Source: Pictodentalium vernedei (Eukaryota > Mollusca > Scaphopoda > Dentaliida > Dentaliidae). Taken from it: 64,000 bases of DNA. The position numbers were made by a program, and so were the translations under genes. This document shows, in pieces, positions 34,569-44,781 of the stretch (within the stretch, counting starts at the first letter, position 1; each line of letters starts with the position of its first letter). Below the pieces are notes generated by a model. The model saw nothing but the letters and a program-made list of their open reading frames with translations, did not search any database and was not told the DNA's origin. Location of the stretch: assembly GCA_031216915.1 (NCBI GenBank), contig CM062294.1, positions 26,722,985 through 26,786,984 of the forward strand, given 5' to 3'.

Positions 34569-34797
34569 AACCCTTTACCTAACACGAAGGTCAGATGACA
34601 CTTGCAAACAAAATTCGTGAATAACTAATTTTTTTTTCATTTTTTGCGTCAAAAACATAGGTTATGACCGCTCATTGGAACTAGCACAAGAGCTCGTTCC
34701 AAAGAATGGTCAGAAGCTACGGTTTTGAGGCAAAACTGAAAATTAAATGGTGATTTTATAAATAGCGCTGGTCGGTTTTTGGCCGTTACGTAAAAGG
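34569..34797. mobile_element. GGAACGAGCTCG-family MITE, decayed
   Basis: The left end 'ttaaccctttacctaacacg' is intact. The central palindrome is eroded ('cattggaactagcacaagag'). The right side ends 'ggccgttacgt' without the GTTGGGTAAAG terminus. Confidence 0.65.
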
Positions 34798-34891
34798 AAA
34801 AGGAAAATAGTCTGCGCACTCCCTTCCTGCTATTTCCCAATAAGTTTGCACTGACAGGTTGGTAAAGATAGTGTTGTTCTGTCTGTTTGTA

Positions 34892-35300
34892 TGGGGCGCG
34901 GTGGCGTCGCGGTAACCGGTTCTCGTCAGATCACCAAAGGTTAGCAACATCGAGCGCGGTTAGTAGTTGGATGGGTGACCATTTCAGCGACTGATTCGCA
35001 CTCCCGCGTTGTGTTCTTGGGCAATGCACTTAACCCCGATTGCCCACATGAGGGGCACGATGACGCTGTGTACTAAAGCGTACTGCACGTCGATGGTGCG
35101 CATGTCTTCAACTAATCTAACACTGCCTGTGCCGTAGCGCAGAGTTCAGAGTTACGATGTTGGAGAGCTGTCAGCTGTTCGTCGTTGCTCGATGGTTCTC
35201 TCCGGGTACTCCGGCTTCCTCCACGGGTAAAACTGTCACGGTCATGATTAGCCATTGTGCATAAATATGTGACCTTAAACACTAATAAATAAATAAATAA
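34892..35300 (+). mobile_element. SINE with 5S-rRNA-derived head, tail type 'gccattgtgcata'
   Basis: The head 'ggttctcgtcagatcaccaa', 'gttagcaacatcgagcgcgg' and 'ttagtagttggatgggtgac' is recognisably 5S-rRNA-like, including the region of the 5S internal promoter. The body from 'ccgattgcccacatg' and the tail 'attagccattgtgcataaat' equal those of tRNA-headed SINEs. The flanks 'gtctgtttgta' and 'gtctttctgta' may be a worn target duplication. Confidence 0.85.
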
Positions 35301-35957
35301 TGTCTTTCTGTATCCGTCCGTCCGTGCTGTAATGAGGGAGTTTCGAGTTTTTTGTGTCCGGACATGTATTATAAGCTTACCGAAATATTATGAGCTTATT
35401 TGATATCTATGAGCTTAATTACTAAGACATGAGACATATGTCTGTCTGTCTGTCTGTCTGTCTGTCTCCGTGCATATCGGTCTGTCTTGGTCTGTCTCTC
35501 CCCCTTTCTCTCTCTCTCTCCCTCGTTCCTACATCTCTGGTATAAGAAATATAACTAATTATGACTAGACAGTGTCACACGCGCCGTAAAAAAGACTGTT
35601 GGGTATTTGCGTGCATCTTATTATATGATTATAATGTATTGTCCGACCCAAAACAATGTCTTCGGCTGTTCCAAAGGTATAATATATCTATTGGTACCCC
35701 CCCCCCCCCCCAGTTCCTTCCTAGCACGTTTTAACAGCTACCATTCCACTTGTGGAAACCTAGAGAACTAGGAAATAGTATTTCTGTGTTCTCCCACCGG
35801 GGCGGACTAATGTAGGTCTCATTCATTTGGATATATGTGCCCCGTTCCATAACCACCAGTAATCCCGCAGTTCCTGGTTATACTGCTTCCACTTTAGAAA
35901 ATATTTTCACTAGTACAGCTAGACCTAACTCGGCCAATATAAATTTATCGTTACACT
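35301..35957. other. Unassigned, with (GTCT)n and a C tract
   Basis: (GTCT)n at 35440-35467, CT-rich sequence after it, and a C tract at 35697-35711. No coding remnant was recognised. Confidence 0.5.
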
Positions 35958-36092
35958 CCCTGCCTGTGCCGCGGTGCAGAGTTCATAGTTGCGATATTGC
36001 AGAGCTGACAGCTGCTCGTCGTTGCTCGGTGATTCTCTCCAGGTACTCAGGCTTCCTCCACCCGTAAAACTGTCACCGACATGATATGATCT
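35958..36092 (+). mobile_element. SINE 3' fragment
   Basis: From 'tgcctgtgccgcggtgcaga' through 'ctgctcgtcgttgctcggtg' to 'ctgtcaccgacatgatatga' it matches the SINE at 37841-38255. Head and final tail are absent. Confidence 0.8.
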
Positions 36093-36104
36093 TCTACGGT
36101 CTCC

Positions 36105-36210
36105 GTGTAGCTTATGACCAGACTTTAAAACAAACTCGACGAACTCGTTCTAATAAGTGGGCAAAAGTTAGAATCAGGTCAAAAAACGAAAAATAAATTC
36201 TGAATTACTA
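36105..36210. repeat. Remnant of a GGAACGAGCTCG-family MITE
   Basis: 'actcgacgaactcgttctaa' with flanking 'cttatgacc' and 'caggtcaaaaaacgaaaaat' retains the centre and part of one arm only. Confidence 0.45.
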
Positions 36211-36217
36211 TATACAT

Positions 36218-36448
36218 TTAACACTTTGCACTCAAGCGGACGTTTTTCCGATCAGGAACATGGTATGTCACAACGTCATTAAATTGGATGGCAATTCAGT
36301 AAATGTGCGAGATAGACCAAATAAATATTTTCAACTTGCAGCCCTGAGGCTGCACGTTGAAAATATTGATTGGTTGATCCCAATATGGACTCTTCTAATT
36401 GCTGCCATTGAACTGACATGAAAGATACAACTAGAGTTAAAGGGTTAA
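36218..36448. mobile_element. TTAA-bounded MITE (GTGCAGCCC centre), copy 2
   Basis: TTAA at both ends. The inner hairpin is 'aacttgcagccctgaggctg'. Arms carry 'gaacatggtatgtcacaacg' and 'ctgccattgaactgacatga' as in the other copies. Confidence 0.8.
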
Positions 36449-36500
36449 ACACAAATAGTTATGTTGCAACAAAAATAGACAGTCGACTCCAGTCAAATTA

Positions 36501-36892
36501 AGTATTTATTTATTTCTTTATTTATTTATTTATTTATTTATCTATTGGAGTTAAGGTCAAACTTGAATATTTTTGCACTATGGCTAATCATGACCACGAC
36601 AGTTTTACGCGTGGAGGAAGCCGGAGTACCCGGAGAAAACCACCGAGCAACGGCGAGAAACTGTCAGCTCCCCAACATACTAACTCCACACAAGCAGGGT
36701 TAGCATTAGTTGAAGACAGGTGCACCATCGATGTGCAGTATGCCTTAGTACACAACGCGACCGCGACCCCACGTGGGCAATGGTGATGAAGTGTCTTGCC
36801 CAAGAACACAACGCGGTTGCCGCAGGTGGGATTCGAACCGAGGACATCTCGGCTTGCAGCCTGCGCCTCTACCTACTGAGCCGCCCCCCTCA
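36501..36892 (-). mobile_element. tRNA-headed SINE
   Basis: Minus strand: head ending 'ggttcgaatcccacctgcgg', body with a variant ('gtgtggagttagtatgttgg') shared with the copy at 55431, and a long TAAATAAA tail. TCAAATTA flanks at 36493-36500 and 36893-36900. Confidence 0.85.
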
Positions 36893-36900
36893 TCAAATTA

Positions 36901-37543
36901 CGTAAATGTTCCATTTAAACATTAGTACTGGTACTCGCAACTTAATGGAACTGTTTATGTTTGTTCAGCATATCAGTTTGTAGGTATGATACATGTAAAC
37001 AATGGTAGCTTCTTGATGGAAAATGAAAAAAAATTTCCACAGTAGAAAGTTCGTCAGCTAACTAGTGGCGACCTAATTATACGCTACTGTATTCACAGTA
37101 AATACAACATACTTATTAACCGTCAGTGTTGTTCGACTTGTATAACCGGGCGTATTTTTATCGCGATCAGATATTATGAGGAATTTTATCTCGCTTTTGC
37201 GTAGCCGAAATGAAACCTTGACCCGCTGAATATCGTACCACCCACGACTTCACAGAAGAATATCTGTGAAGTCGCACCAAAGTTGCAGTTTTCACCTCTA
37301 ATGGAACGACAAGTGTTATGTTGGCAACTCACATGACCTTAACCTTAGGGAACTCGCTTTGGCTTCAGCTCTGAGGTACCCAATGGGAACGACATGTAGG
37401 AGTAAGAATTATTTACCAAGATAGCATCTTCTATTTATTTACAACTGATGATAATAATGGTTGAAGCTTGATGGAATAAACTGAGATTTTTACAATTATT
37501 AACTAAAGCAAACTAAATATTAGTACATCGTTCCAAGTGAGAG
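36901..37543. other. Unassigned sequence
   Basis: A small hairpin 'gacttcacagaagaatatctgtgaagtc'-type stem (14 bp) lies at 37248-37275. Nothing else is supported. Confidence 0.4.
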
Positions 37544-37774
37544 TTAACCCTTTCAGTATCTTAGCCCTTATTTCCCTTCCAGGAACAGGATACGTCATAA
37601 ATTCATTAAGTGGAATGGCTGCTAACTGAATGTGTGGGGTAGACGAATCAATATTTTCAACAGGCTGCACGTTGAAAATATGATTTCGTCTACCCCGGAA
37701 TAATGATTATGGAATCTTCCAATTACTGCCATTAAACTAACTTTGGGAGATACCACCAGGGTTCAGAGAGTTAA
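37544..37774. mobile_element. TTAA-bounded MITE (GTGCAGCCC family), copy 3
   Basis: TTAA at 37544-37547 and 37771-37774. 'caggaacaggatacgtcata' and 'gggagataccaccagggttc' match the family. The central hairpin is shortened ('tttcaacaggctgcacgttgaaa'). Confidence 0.8.
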
Positions 37775-37840
37775 CCTGTGTTAACAAAATATAACTTCTG
37801 TCCAAGCACCAATAGCGACCCGAGATTGTTATAGGAGGGA

Positions 37841-38255
37841 GCGGGGGGGGGGGGGGGGGCGTGGTGGCGTCGCGGTAACCGGTTCTCGTCAGATCACCGA
37901 AGTTAAGCAACGTCGAGCGCGGTTAGTAGTTGGATGGGTGACCATTTCAGCGACTGATTCGTGCTCCCGCGTTGTGACCTTGGGCAAGGCACTTAACTCC
38001 GATTGCCTACATGGGGGCACGATGACGCTGTGTACTAAGGGGTACTGAACGTCGATGGTGCGCATGTCTTCAACCAATCTAACCCTGCCTGTGCCGCGGT
38101 GCAGAGTTCAGAGTTACGATGTTGGAGAGCTGACAGCTGCTCGTCGTTGCTCGGTGGTTCTCTCCGGGTACTTCGGCTTCCTCCACCCGTAAAACTGTCA
38201 CCGACATGATATGACCCTGGCTGTTAATGTGTCGTTAAACCCTAATAAAAACAAA
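37841..38255 (+). mobile_element. Full-length SINE with 5S-rRNA-derived head
   Basis: Exact target duplication TATAGGAGGGA at 37830-37840 and 38256-38266. The head reads 'gttctcgtcagatcaccgaa', 'gttaagcaacgtcgagcgcg' and 'gttagtagttggatgggtga', close to 5S rRNA. The body is common to the tRNA-headed SINEs. The tail is 'gacatgatatgaccctggct', 'gtgtcgttaaaccctaataa'. A G tract precedes the head. This is the cleanest 5S-headed copy here. Confidence 0.92.
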
Positions 38256-38617
38256 TATAGGAGGGATCCCTGCAATGGATGTTTATCCAAAAATGTCCAG
38301 GTGTGGGGGGACCTACAACTGACTCACTTTCACAGAGTGTCCGTACGGAGGGGGCTAATTGTTATGCTGTGCGCAATTTACGTTTTTTTTTAACACGAAC
38401 CTATAATGCCTAACCCTTCTAGATGGCAGGTAACTTCTTAACTAGCATTAACAACTTATACTTAATAGATGATTGAAATTAACTGTTGAACTTTGCTTGA
38501 CATTATCCAGCGCTTCCGAGTCCTTGTAAAAAAAAGCTCCTCGACCAATAATGGCCGCGCGCGTCTCCGTCATACACAGTTTTGAGTCTCGTAGCCCAAG
38601 AACATTAGGTTTCACTA

Positions 38618-38760
38618 GGGAAAAAAATCGGAGAAAGCTGATTTTTTCAGGGAATGTCGAGTACATGTCACTGAACGATTAGACAAAAGTCCCCTAAAAT
38701 CCCAGTTGAGCTTTTTTTTCTACAGCCTTTTTTCGAAAACGCGTTTGAAAAAAATCAAAA
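38618..38760. repeat. Left terminal inverted repeat of the CXC-nuclease transposon
   Basis: Starts GGGAAAAAAATCGGAGAAAG then CTGATTTTTT. A second matching block ('acaaaagtcccctaaaatcc', 'cagttgagctttttttt') lies 60-100 bases inside. Confidence 0.85.
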
Positions 38761-39337
38761 AAAATCGCACGAACTTTGTAACCTCGAATTGATCCAATTG
38801 TATTTTTTGTTTACGGTTATTTCGAGCTACATAATGTCTAATATACATTTACCTAGAGGAAAATGTGCATTCTGTGACAATTTCTGCGAAAAATTATTGA
38901 AAATTCACAAAAAAGTATCGGATTTACGCAAAAAATGACGATTTTCCTAACGGATTTGCCCAAAGGGTCGTAGTACAGAACGGGATGTTAGTTGGACAGA
39001 CGATAAAAAATCCACCACCATTTGAAGACTTTTATCATTGCTTACAAAATAGACATTATGGAAGACCCCCTCTGCTTCTGGCCGAGTTCCCCTTTTGGCA
39101 TAAAATTCGTCAGCATGAGAACTCAACTATTTTCGGGCTTGGGACCAACAGACACGTCTGTATCTGGCAGCATTAGATCAATAAATAATATTATTGTAAT
39201 AATAAATAAATAATATTTACAGAATGTACAAAAATCAATAAATAATATTTACAGAATGTACAAATCAATCAACATGGATTAAGTTACATTGACTATTATC
39301 AACGCTATATACAGAAATGACATGACCTATATACATA

Positions 39338-41950
39338 TTATTCATCGAACTCAGAAATTTCCGACAGGACAGTGTTTCTGTGGTTGTTACAAGAATCCGA
39401 ACTGCAATTACACAAACCTGAGCAAGAGAGTCCTGCCTTCTTACACCCACACCTTTTTGTACAAGCACTCTTGCAACCACAACTGATCAGATTCAGTAGG
39501 TTATCGGGGGCACATGGCTTTGTGGCTGCAGTCGGTACAAGAAGTCCATTGTCTAGCGACCACTCCCAATCCGTCGGAGGAAGCGAAGTGCCCAGCCATT
39601 GTTGGACCTGGAGATAACATCTGTAGACATGTTGTGCAGCATCGCTGCTTGGTGGGAGTGAGGCTAGGTCGATGGGTTTATTCAGTTTAGATTTTGCTAC
39701 ATAACGCTTGTAAGTGACATATCTATATTGGTCGAGAGAGGAAACCGTTTTACTCCCGTATAAGATCAGGAGAAGTTGTTCCCCGGCAGCGGCTACTGCA
39801 CTTGGTGTACTGTCATCCGCCAAAATTGTGTTGACATACTGTTGTGAGTCGCTAGTAACATCGGAGACAATTGTACTGAATATTTTCTTCTTACCAACTC
39901 GAAAGAGTGCAGAAGTAGTTTCACAACCACTTATAGAATGCGCTACAAGGAGGTTGCTTCTATGGTCACCCATTTTGGTTGCTATTTCACTAACTGAAAC
40001 TAGTAAGTTTGGGGTAATGGAATACATCATGTGAATATTACATCCCGGTTGAACTCGAGAGGTAAGAATGACTAACAAGTCTGTGTCTGTTCCCACAACG
40101 ACAACATTGTTGTCATCTTGAGCGATGTCAAGTGCAGTTTCGGCTATCAGTACATCAGCATCAGCCTCGGCCTGCTTGGACTGAATATTGATAGCAGATA
40201 GCTCCTGCATTAGAAGATCGATCAGTTGGGTTTTGTTCTTGGCATTTGCAAGGAAATCGGATTGGGGTGTGGTGGCTGGTAACTCGGGTGAGATATTGAT
40301 ATCAATGGAATACCTGTCTTTAGATCTACGGGCTTGTTCCATGCCCTTTGTCGACATTGTACAAGCATAACCATCAAAAACAACCACGACGTTCGCCCCA
40401 AAATGTCTCACTAGATAATTGGAATATGATGTACATATGTCCTTATATGACGACTGTTTAGGCCATACAACTGCCCTCAATAAAAATCCACCATCTACAA
40501 CAAACAGAGAATGTTCTGGGATTTTAGTTTGCTCGGAACCGTATGTTTTGAGGATCTTACCGAGCGTGCTTTTCTGTGTCTTCCTCATTCCAGCAGAATC
40601 AAACAATGCTGGTGGTTTCGGGGCGAGTTCATATTTGAGATACTCTTCCATCTCTGCTTGTGACTGAATAACACACGTGATGCGGTTGAACAGAATTGTG
40701 GGGTCAATCACTACCTTACTTCCACGGACTTTGATGCTATTTGCCATCGATGCGAAAGACTTCACAGTGTCAACACGTCGTAGTTTGATGCTGTTGAACG
40801 TTTTGCTTGCAACATTCGATACGCAACATTCACCAATTTTGCGAACTTGGTCACAGTTCACAGTTTCGTCGGCCACAAGCCCGGTCGCTATAGAGACTAA
40901 TTGTAGTGGATCTCTATTCTGAAAGGGGGAATGCACTCTGAGCCAGTTCAATAATTTGGTGATATCATTGGCATCAGTCAATTGTGAACTTTGACGGAGA
41001 TCCCGATGTTGTTCGCCATGACCAGTGTGAACATGAACACAATTTTCGAGAGCATTACATATCGGAAGGTAAAGACGTAGTCCATGTACCCATTTCGCAA
41101 CAGTGCTATCGGTTATTCCCCTGCCATGTGTGAGACCACCAGGGAGCTTGAACATTCTCATTAAACACTGCTCTATGGTCTGATCAGAATATATCCCGTT
41201 CCAGAATTTATCTGAGCGCCTTATGGTAAAGTAACCTTTCTCAGTGAACAACTTCAAATCATCCTGTTGCATTATTTCTGTTAGCTCATTCATCTGCTGC
41301 AAATAGAGATGAGAACTTTTTGCGTATGCAAAATGACCACCTGCGTGAAATACTGGAATCATATTGCGAACACAATATGTGTGGAGTTCCCAGTCGCCTG
41401 TGCGCTCTGCTCTCAAGAACAACTGGAGAAGACCTATTTGCTCGTAGTATTGTACCCAAAGCTTTCCTGTGCGCCCTACGGACGCATTCTGGAGCAGTTC
41501 GTGTAATTTTGACAGTAGATGGTTGACACTTTCTTGATTGACAGCGTCAGCTGTTGTACAGTCACATCTAGCAAGTCCACAGAATATTTCATTGACTTCT
41601 GTGCAGTCTATGTTATCTAGTGTTCGGCTTTCTTCAAACACAAGTTTTGTAATGGCAATTTGTGTTAGCAAATGGGCACGAACTGCTCTTGAATATGCAT
41701 GACCACTGATCAAATGATGGATTGACCCACCAGCATAAACAGTCCCCCAAAGTTCATCCAAGCCGCTACCAGCCATGCCAATTGCCCCTAAATATGACAT
41801 AATCATATGGAAGCCGCCGAGTCTAACGAAAACTTTTGTCAACTTATCTGACGAAGACACAATCTCCACTGCTTTGATATAAAGTGGTTGGTCAAACGTC
41901 ACTGGACAAACGTTCAGTCCCTGTTTCTCACATTCAGTTTGTGCAAACAT
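39338..41950 (-). CDS. CXC-domain FEN1/XPG-like nuclease, transposon-encoded
   Basis: 870 codons from this ATG to TAA, without interruption. Residues 1-440 form a region with no domain I can name. Its 'LGGFHMIMSYLGAIG' (44-58) and 'SGHAYSRAVRAHLL' (82-95) blocks recur in the decayed copy at 24660-27661. Residues about 480-690 look like a PIN/FEN1-type nuclease, with acidic positions D486 (VVDGG), D526 (VVFDGY), E595/D597/D599 (AEADAD) and D622/D624 (GTDTD), then 'SGCETTSALFRVGKK' (674-688) where FEN1 relatives have a DNA-binding helix-turn element. Residues 824-854 hold nine cysteines in CXC (tesmin/TSO1) spacing: C824, 826, 830, 834, 836, 843, 847, 849, 854. CXC clusters bind DNA in known proteins. 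The frame stays open upstream of this ATG to 42019 and reads 'FLIQIPYYSTIYTAL', which aligns with 'PLIDMPLTDQETISTAM' of the other copy. The true start is therefore further upstream, perhaps across an intron (AG near 42005-42010). Function in transposition is inference. Confidence 0.88.
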   Translation of the reverse strand: MFAQTECEKQGLNVCPVTFDQPLYIKAVEIVSSSDKLTKVFVRLGGFHMIMSYLGAIGMAGSGLDELWGTVYAGGSIHHLISGHAYSRAVRAHLLTQIAITKLVFEESRTLDNIDCTEVNEIFCGLARCDCTTADAVNQESVNHLLSKLHELLQNASVGRTGKLWVQYYEQIGLLQLFLRAERTGDWELHTYCVRNMIPVFHAGGHFAYAKSSHLYLQQMNELTEIMQQDDLKLFTEKGYFTIRRSDKFWNGIYSDQTIEQCLMRMFKLPGGLTHGRGITDSTVAKWVHGLRLYLPICNALENCVHVHTGHGEQHRDLRQSSQLTDANDITKLLNWLRVHSPFQNRDPLQLVSIATGLVADETVNCDQVRKIGECCVSNVASKTFNSIKLRRVDTVKSFASMANSIKVRGSKVVIDPTILFNRITCVIQSQAEMEEYLKYELAPKPPALFDSAGMRKTQKSTLGKILKTYGSEQTKIPEHSLFVVDGGFLLRAVVWPKQSSYKDICTSYSNYLVRHFGANVVVVFDGYACTMSTKGMEQARRSKDRYSIDINISPELPATTPQSDFLANAKNKTQLIDLLMQELSAINIQSKQAEADADVLIAETALDIAQDDNNVVVVGTDTDLLVILTSRVQPGCNIHMMYSITPNLLVSVSEIATKMGDHRSNLLVAHSISGCETTSALFRVGKKKIFSTIVSDVTSDSQQYVNTILADDSTPSAVAAAGEQLLLILYGSKTVSSLDQYRYVTYKRYVAKSKLNKPIDLASLPPSSDAAQHVYRCYLQVQQWLGTSLPPTDWEWSLDNGLLVPTAATKPCAPDNLLNLISCGCKSACTKRCGCKKAGLSCSGLCNCSSDSCNNHRNTVLSEISEFDE

Positions 41951-42379
41951 GAGAGCAGTGTAAATTGTGCTATAATACGGTATTTGAATGAGAAAAGTCG
42001 ATGCTGTTTGAATTTGAGTTTAGGGGGTATGGTTAATATTTCACACGTTTCATCAGTTCATTATGGAATAAATGACTATTGTTATATATCATTATAAAGC
42101 CACTGCCTTTCTGCAATGTTTGATATATAATTTAACTCTCAAAGTAGTCGTAGATTTGATTTAATGGACGTTGTGTACCGTTGTGTGTATGAAAACAATA
42201 AATTTTTTTTCGTAATTTTGTACATTTTCGTGAATATTTCACCATTGAGTGTGAGGATTGGTACAAAGTTGGCATTTTCTGTTGGGGATATGTATTCTCA
42301 ATATAATTCAGCACGATATTTATGATTCTCACCCTACTAAGGCGAATAAGAATGAGAAATATGGAGCTGGGTCGAATTT

Positions 42380-42519
42380 TAAAAAAAAAAAATTTTTTCA
42401 TCAAAAAAACGCTATAACTAAAAAAGCTCAACTCGGATTCGCGGGGACTTTTCACACTTTATCCGCAATGTGTGTCCCGGAAACATATAAAAAAATCAGC
42501 TTTCTCCGATTTTTTTCCT
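42380..42519. repeat. Right terminal inverted repeat of the CXC-nuclease transposon
   Basis: Inverse of the left end: '...aaaaaatcagctttctccga' then 'ttttttcct'. The inner block 'aaaaaagctcaactcggatt' and 'gcggggactttt' matches the left inner block. Confidence 0.85.
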
Positions 42520-43170
42520 TACTTTCTCATTTTTATGTCTAATGTGCCTGGACTATCGATGGAATCTACCTCTGTAATGATTCAGTCTCATCTTAAGTGA
42601 CTTGGCAAGTGCTATTCCTTGTGGCTGAACTTCCCTGCATGTTACAAGAGTCATTGTTGTGTATAAAAATAAAGTCTCAAGTGTTCTTCTTTCCAGTAAT
42701 AATCAAGTTAATGTTAATTGTTCACAAGTGATTAATTTCTTTCGTACTGGAGCTATAAAACATATAGCATCTCTGATGGGAAGATAGATAAAAAGGAATC
42801 TTTATGAACTGTGTTTAGATCGGAGGTGATAACTGACAATTTTTTATTGTTCTGATTGAATAATGTCACGGCGTTAATTGTTCCCGTCATACAAGTTTCC
42901 CGAGGGATGTTAATTTGATGTTGATTATGAATTTCTATTTAAATTGTCTTCTTTTACATTTACTGAAAGGTATATCAAGACTGAACACAACGAAGGTGAA
43001 GTACGGACGACAGGAATCAACGAGTCCAGTTGGTGTTTTTTTTCTGTTTTTCGCGAGCGCTGAAATCGCGCGTGAAATATAGCAAAAACTTCAACAAGAG
43101 TTGTTGATACCTGTCCACCGTATTGAACCTGAATATTGTGTTCTGTATTTAGCACACGATTAAATTTAAA
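42520..43170. other. Unassigned flank
   Basis: A 7-bp word ctaatgt at 42539-42545 is the inverse of acattag at 38602-38608, just outside the transposon. It could be chance or an outer end. No genes or repeats were recognised. Confidence 0.4.
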
Positions 43171-43411
43171 TTAACCATTTGATCCCGATCGACCGCTTTT
43201 CCGGTCCAGAAATGTGATACGTCATAATTACATTAAGTAGGGTGGCTGCTAAATGAATGCGTGGCGTGGACCAATGAATATTTTCAACGTGCAGCCCTCA
43301 GGCTGCACGTTGAAAAAAATGAATTGGTCTACCCGAAATAATGAACGTAGACTCTTCCAGTTACTGCCATTGAACTGACATGGAAGATACCACCAGTGTT
43401 CGAAGGGTTAA
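43171..43411. mobile_element. TTAA-bounded MITE (GTGCAGCCC family), copy 4
   Basis: TTAA at both ends. Arms 'gaccgcttttccggtccaga' and 'catggaagataccaccagtg'. The centre is 'caacgtgcagccctcaggct' with its complement. Confidence 0.85.
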
Positions 43412-43684
43412 GTGAATTAAGTATACTTTATTGCTTGACACTGTTTTGTTTCAAAGCATTCCATTGACGTCATAACGTCGATCAGATGCGTAACGACCAA
43501 TCAGATGCGTTCCTAAATGACGTTCTTACACGAAGGCATAATTCCTCGTGCGAATTATCTTGCACATATCTCAATGTCTGTTTTGTGTCGGTAATATTGA
43601 ATGCGCACAACAATCGTGGTACAATAAAACAATCACAAACAAACACACATCTCACACATACATTTACACAGACATCAATAAACT
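43412..43684. other. Spacer between two MITEs of one family
   Basis: Unassigned, about 270 bases. 'cgtaacgaccaatcagatgcgt' contains a short direct repeat ('cagatgcgt'). Confidence 0.4.
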
Positions 43685-43911
43685 TTAACACTTTGAACTC
43701 TAGTGATATCTTCCATTCCAGTTCAATGGCAGCAATTAGAAGAGTCCATATTCATTATTTGGGGTAGACCAATCGATATCCGAAGGTGCACTTTGAAAAT
43801 ATTGATTGGTCTACCACACACTTTTACTGAACAGCCATCTTGTACATATATAACGTTATGACGTATCATATTCCCGGCCGGAAAAGTGACCGCCCGCGTT
43901 CAAATGGTTAA
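43685..43911. mobile_element. TTAA-bounded MITE (GTGCAGCCC family), copy 5
   Basis: TTAA at 43685-43688 and 43908-43911, opposite orientation to copy 4. 'gaactctagtgatatcttcc' and 'atcatattcccggccggaaa' match the family. The central hairpin has lost part ('gatatccgaaggtgcactttg'). Confidence 0.85.
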
Positions 43912-44265
43912 AACATACAACTGTACCCGAGAACGTAAGAAAGACCACACACCCACACTCTCATACACCCACCACCTCGCATACAAATACGGGTTCAGGA
44001 GCATCGCGAAGATGACCAATTAGTGTGTAAAGCTGATTTGTCCCGACTTTGTTGGCTTTACTCTTTGCTACTTTTGTACATATGATGAACGTACGAAACC
44101 AAACAGCGCGTTGATACGTTATTGTCATTTGTTTCGTTATTAATTTTCGATTTTTAATGTTTTAACCTCAATTCCTATTTTCTCTCGAATAGTGCTCAGT
44201 GTCAACAGTTGAGCCAACTGTTATCGCAGCTTAAAATGCTAATATAATCCTGTTGTCAAGACTTC
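43912..44265. other. Unassigned spacer
   Basis: No supported features. Confidence 0.4.
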
Positions 44266-44269
44266 TTAA

Positions 44270-44509
44270 CTGGTTGAGTACTGGAAGCCACTATCAGGGC
44301 TTTCAAAAAATGAGGATACCAGAGCAAAAGCCAACAGTTTCCTTGCTTATATTTCATCTTCAGTCAAACACAAATAATATTTTGTTTATATAAATTTGTT
44401 TTATTACAAATTATTGGAGAGTGCCTGTAGGCACTCTCCAATAATTTGTAACAAAACAAGTTTTGAATAACAAATTCAGACCACTATAAATAAACTAGCT
44501 CTCAACCAG
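44270..44509. mobile_element. TTAA MITE (CTGGTTGAG ends), 240 bp
   Basis: Ends CTGGTTGAG and CTCAACCAG, preceded by TTAA (44266-44269) and followed by ATAA (a one-base change). The centre 'attattggagagtgcctgta' with complement matches the copy at 29722. A 36-bp direct repeat ('ctcaaccagataatcactaa') follows at 44501-44555. Confidence 0.75.
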
Positions 44510-44619
44510 ATAATCACTAATGTGAAAATCTCAACCAGATAATCACTAATGTGAAAAATATCTTGTTATTTGTATTTTCTGACGTTTGACGTCGCATTTT
44601 GAAAAAACGTTGAAGAAAT

Positions 44620-44781
44620 ATACAGAACCACACTTATGTTTGAATGGGTTAACGATTACTGGACGAGAGCGAGTGGTGCAGGGATACCACGAGAGCCGGT
44701 AGGCTCGAGTGGTTATCCCAGCGCCACACGCTCGAGTCCAGTGATCGTTAACCCATTCAAACATAAGTGTGGTTCTGTATT
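44620..44781. mobile_element. Foldback element, about 75-bp arms
   Basis: 'atacagaaccacacttatgt', 'ttgaatgggttaacgattac' and 'tggacgagagcg' pair with the opposite arm, and the axis is near 44701. 49857-50014 is the same design with matching end phrases ('cacacttatgtttgaatggg' versus 'cacacgcttgtgaatggg'). Confidence 0.75.

Larger units (their letters stand above)
38618..42519 (-). mobile_element. DNA transposon with TIRs encoding a CXC-nuclease protein
   Basis: The left end GGGAAAAAAATCGGAGAAAG at 38618 and the right end CTTTCTCCGATTTTTTTCCT (ending 42519) are inverted with one mismatch over about 30 bp. Similarity continues inward for about 120 bp with gaps ('aaaagtccc...gttgagctttttt' on both sides: 38685-38720 and about 42418-42456). 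TA flanks both ends (38616-38617, 42520-42521). An alternative cut one base further out gives ACT on both sides (38614-38616, 42521-42523). The single long gene inside runs on the minus strand. This is a nearly intact autonomous candidate. A Repbase superfamily known to include XPG-type nucleases and short target duplications (Academ, AcademX group) is the nearest idea I can offer, unverified. Confidence 0.8.

Noticed and set aside
34892..34990. 5S rRNA gene
   Set aside because: Only about 70 bases resemble 5S and they run directly into the SINE body. There is no T-run terminator or full-length 5S.
38602..42545. Outer inverted word acattag/ctaatgt as the true transposon end
   Set aside because: It is separated from the strong inverted repeats by unequal, non-matching sequence and has no flanking duplication. 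Chance is likely for 7 bp.
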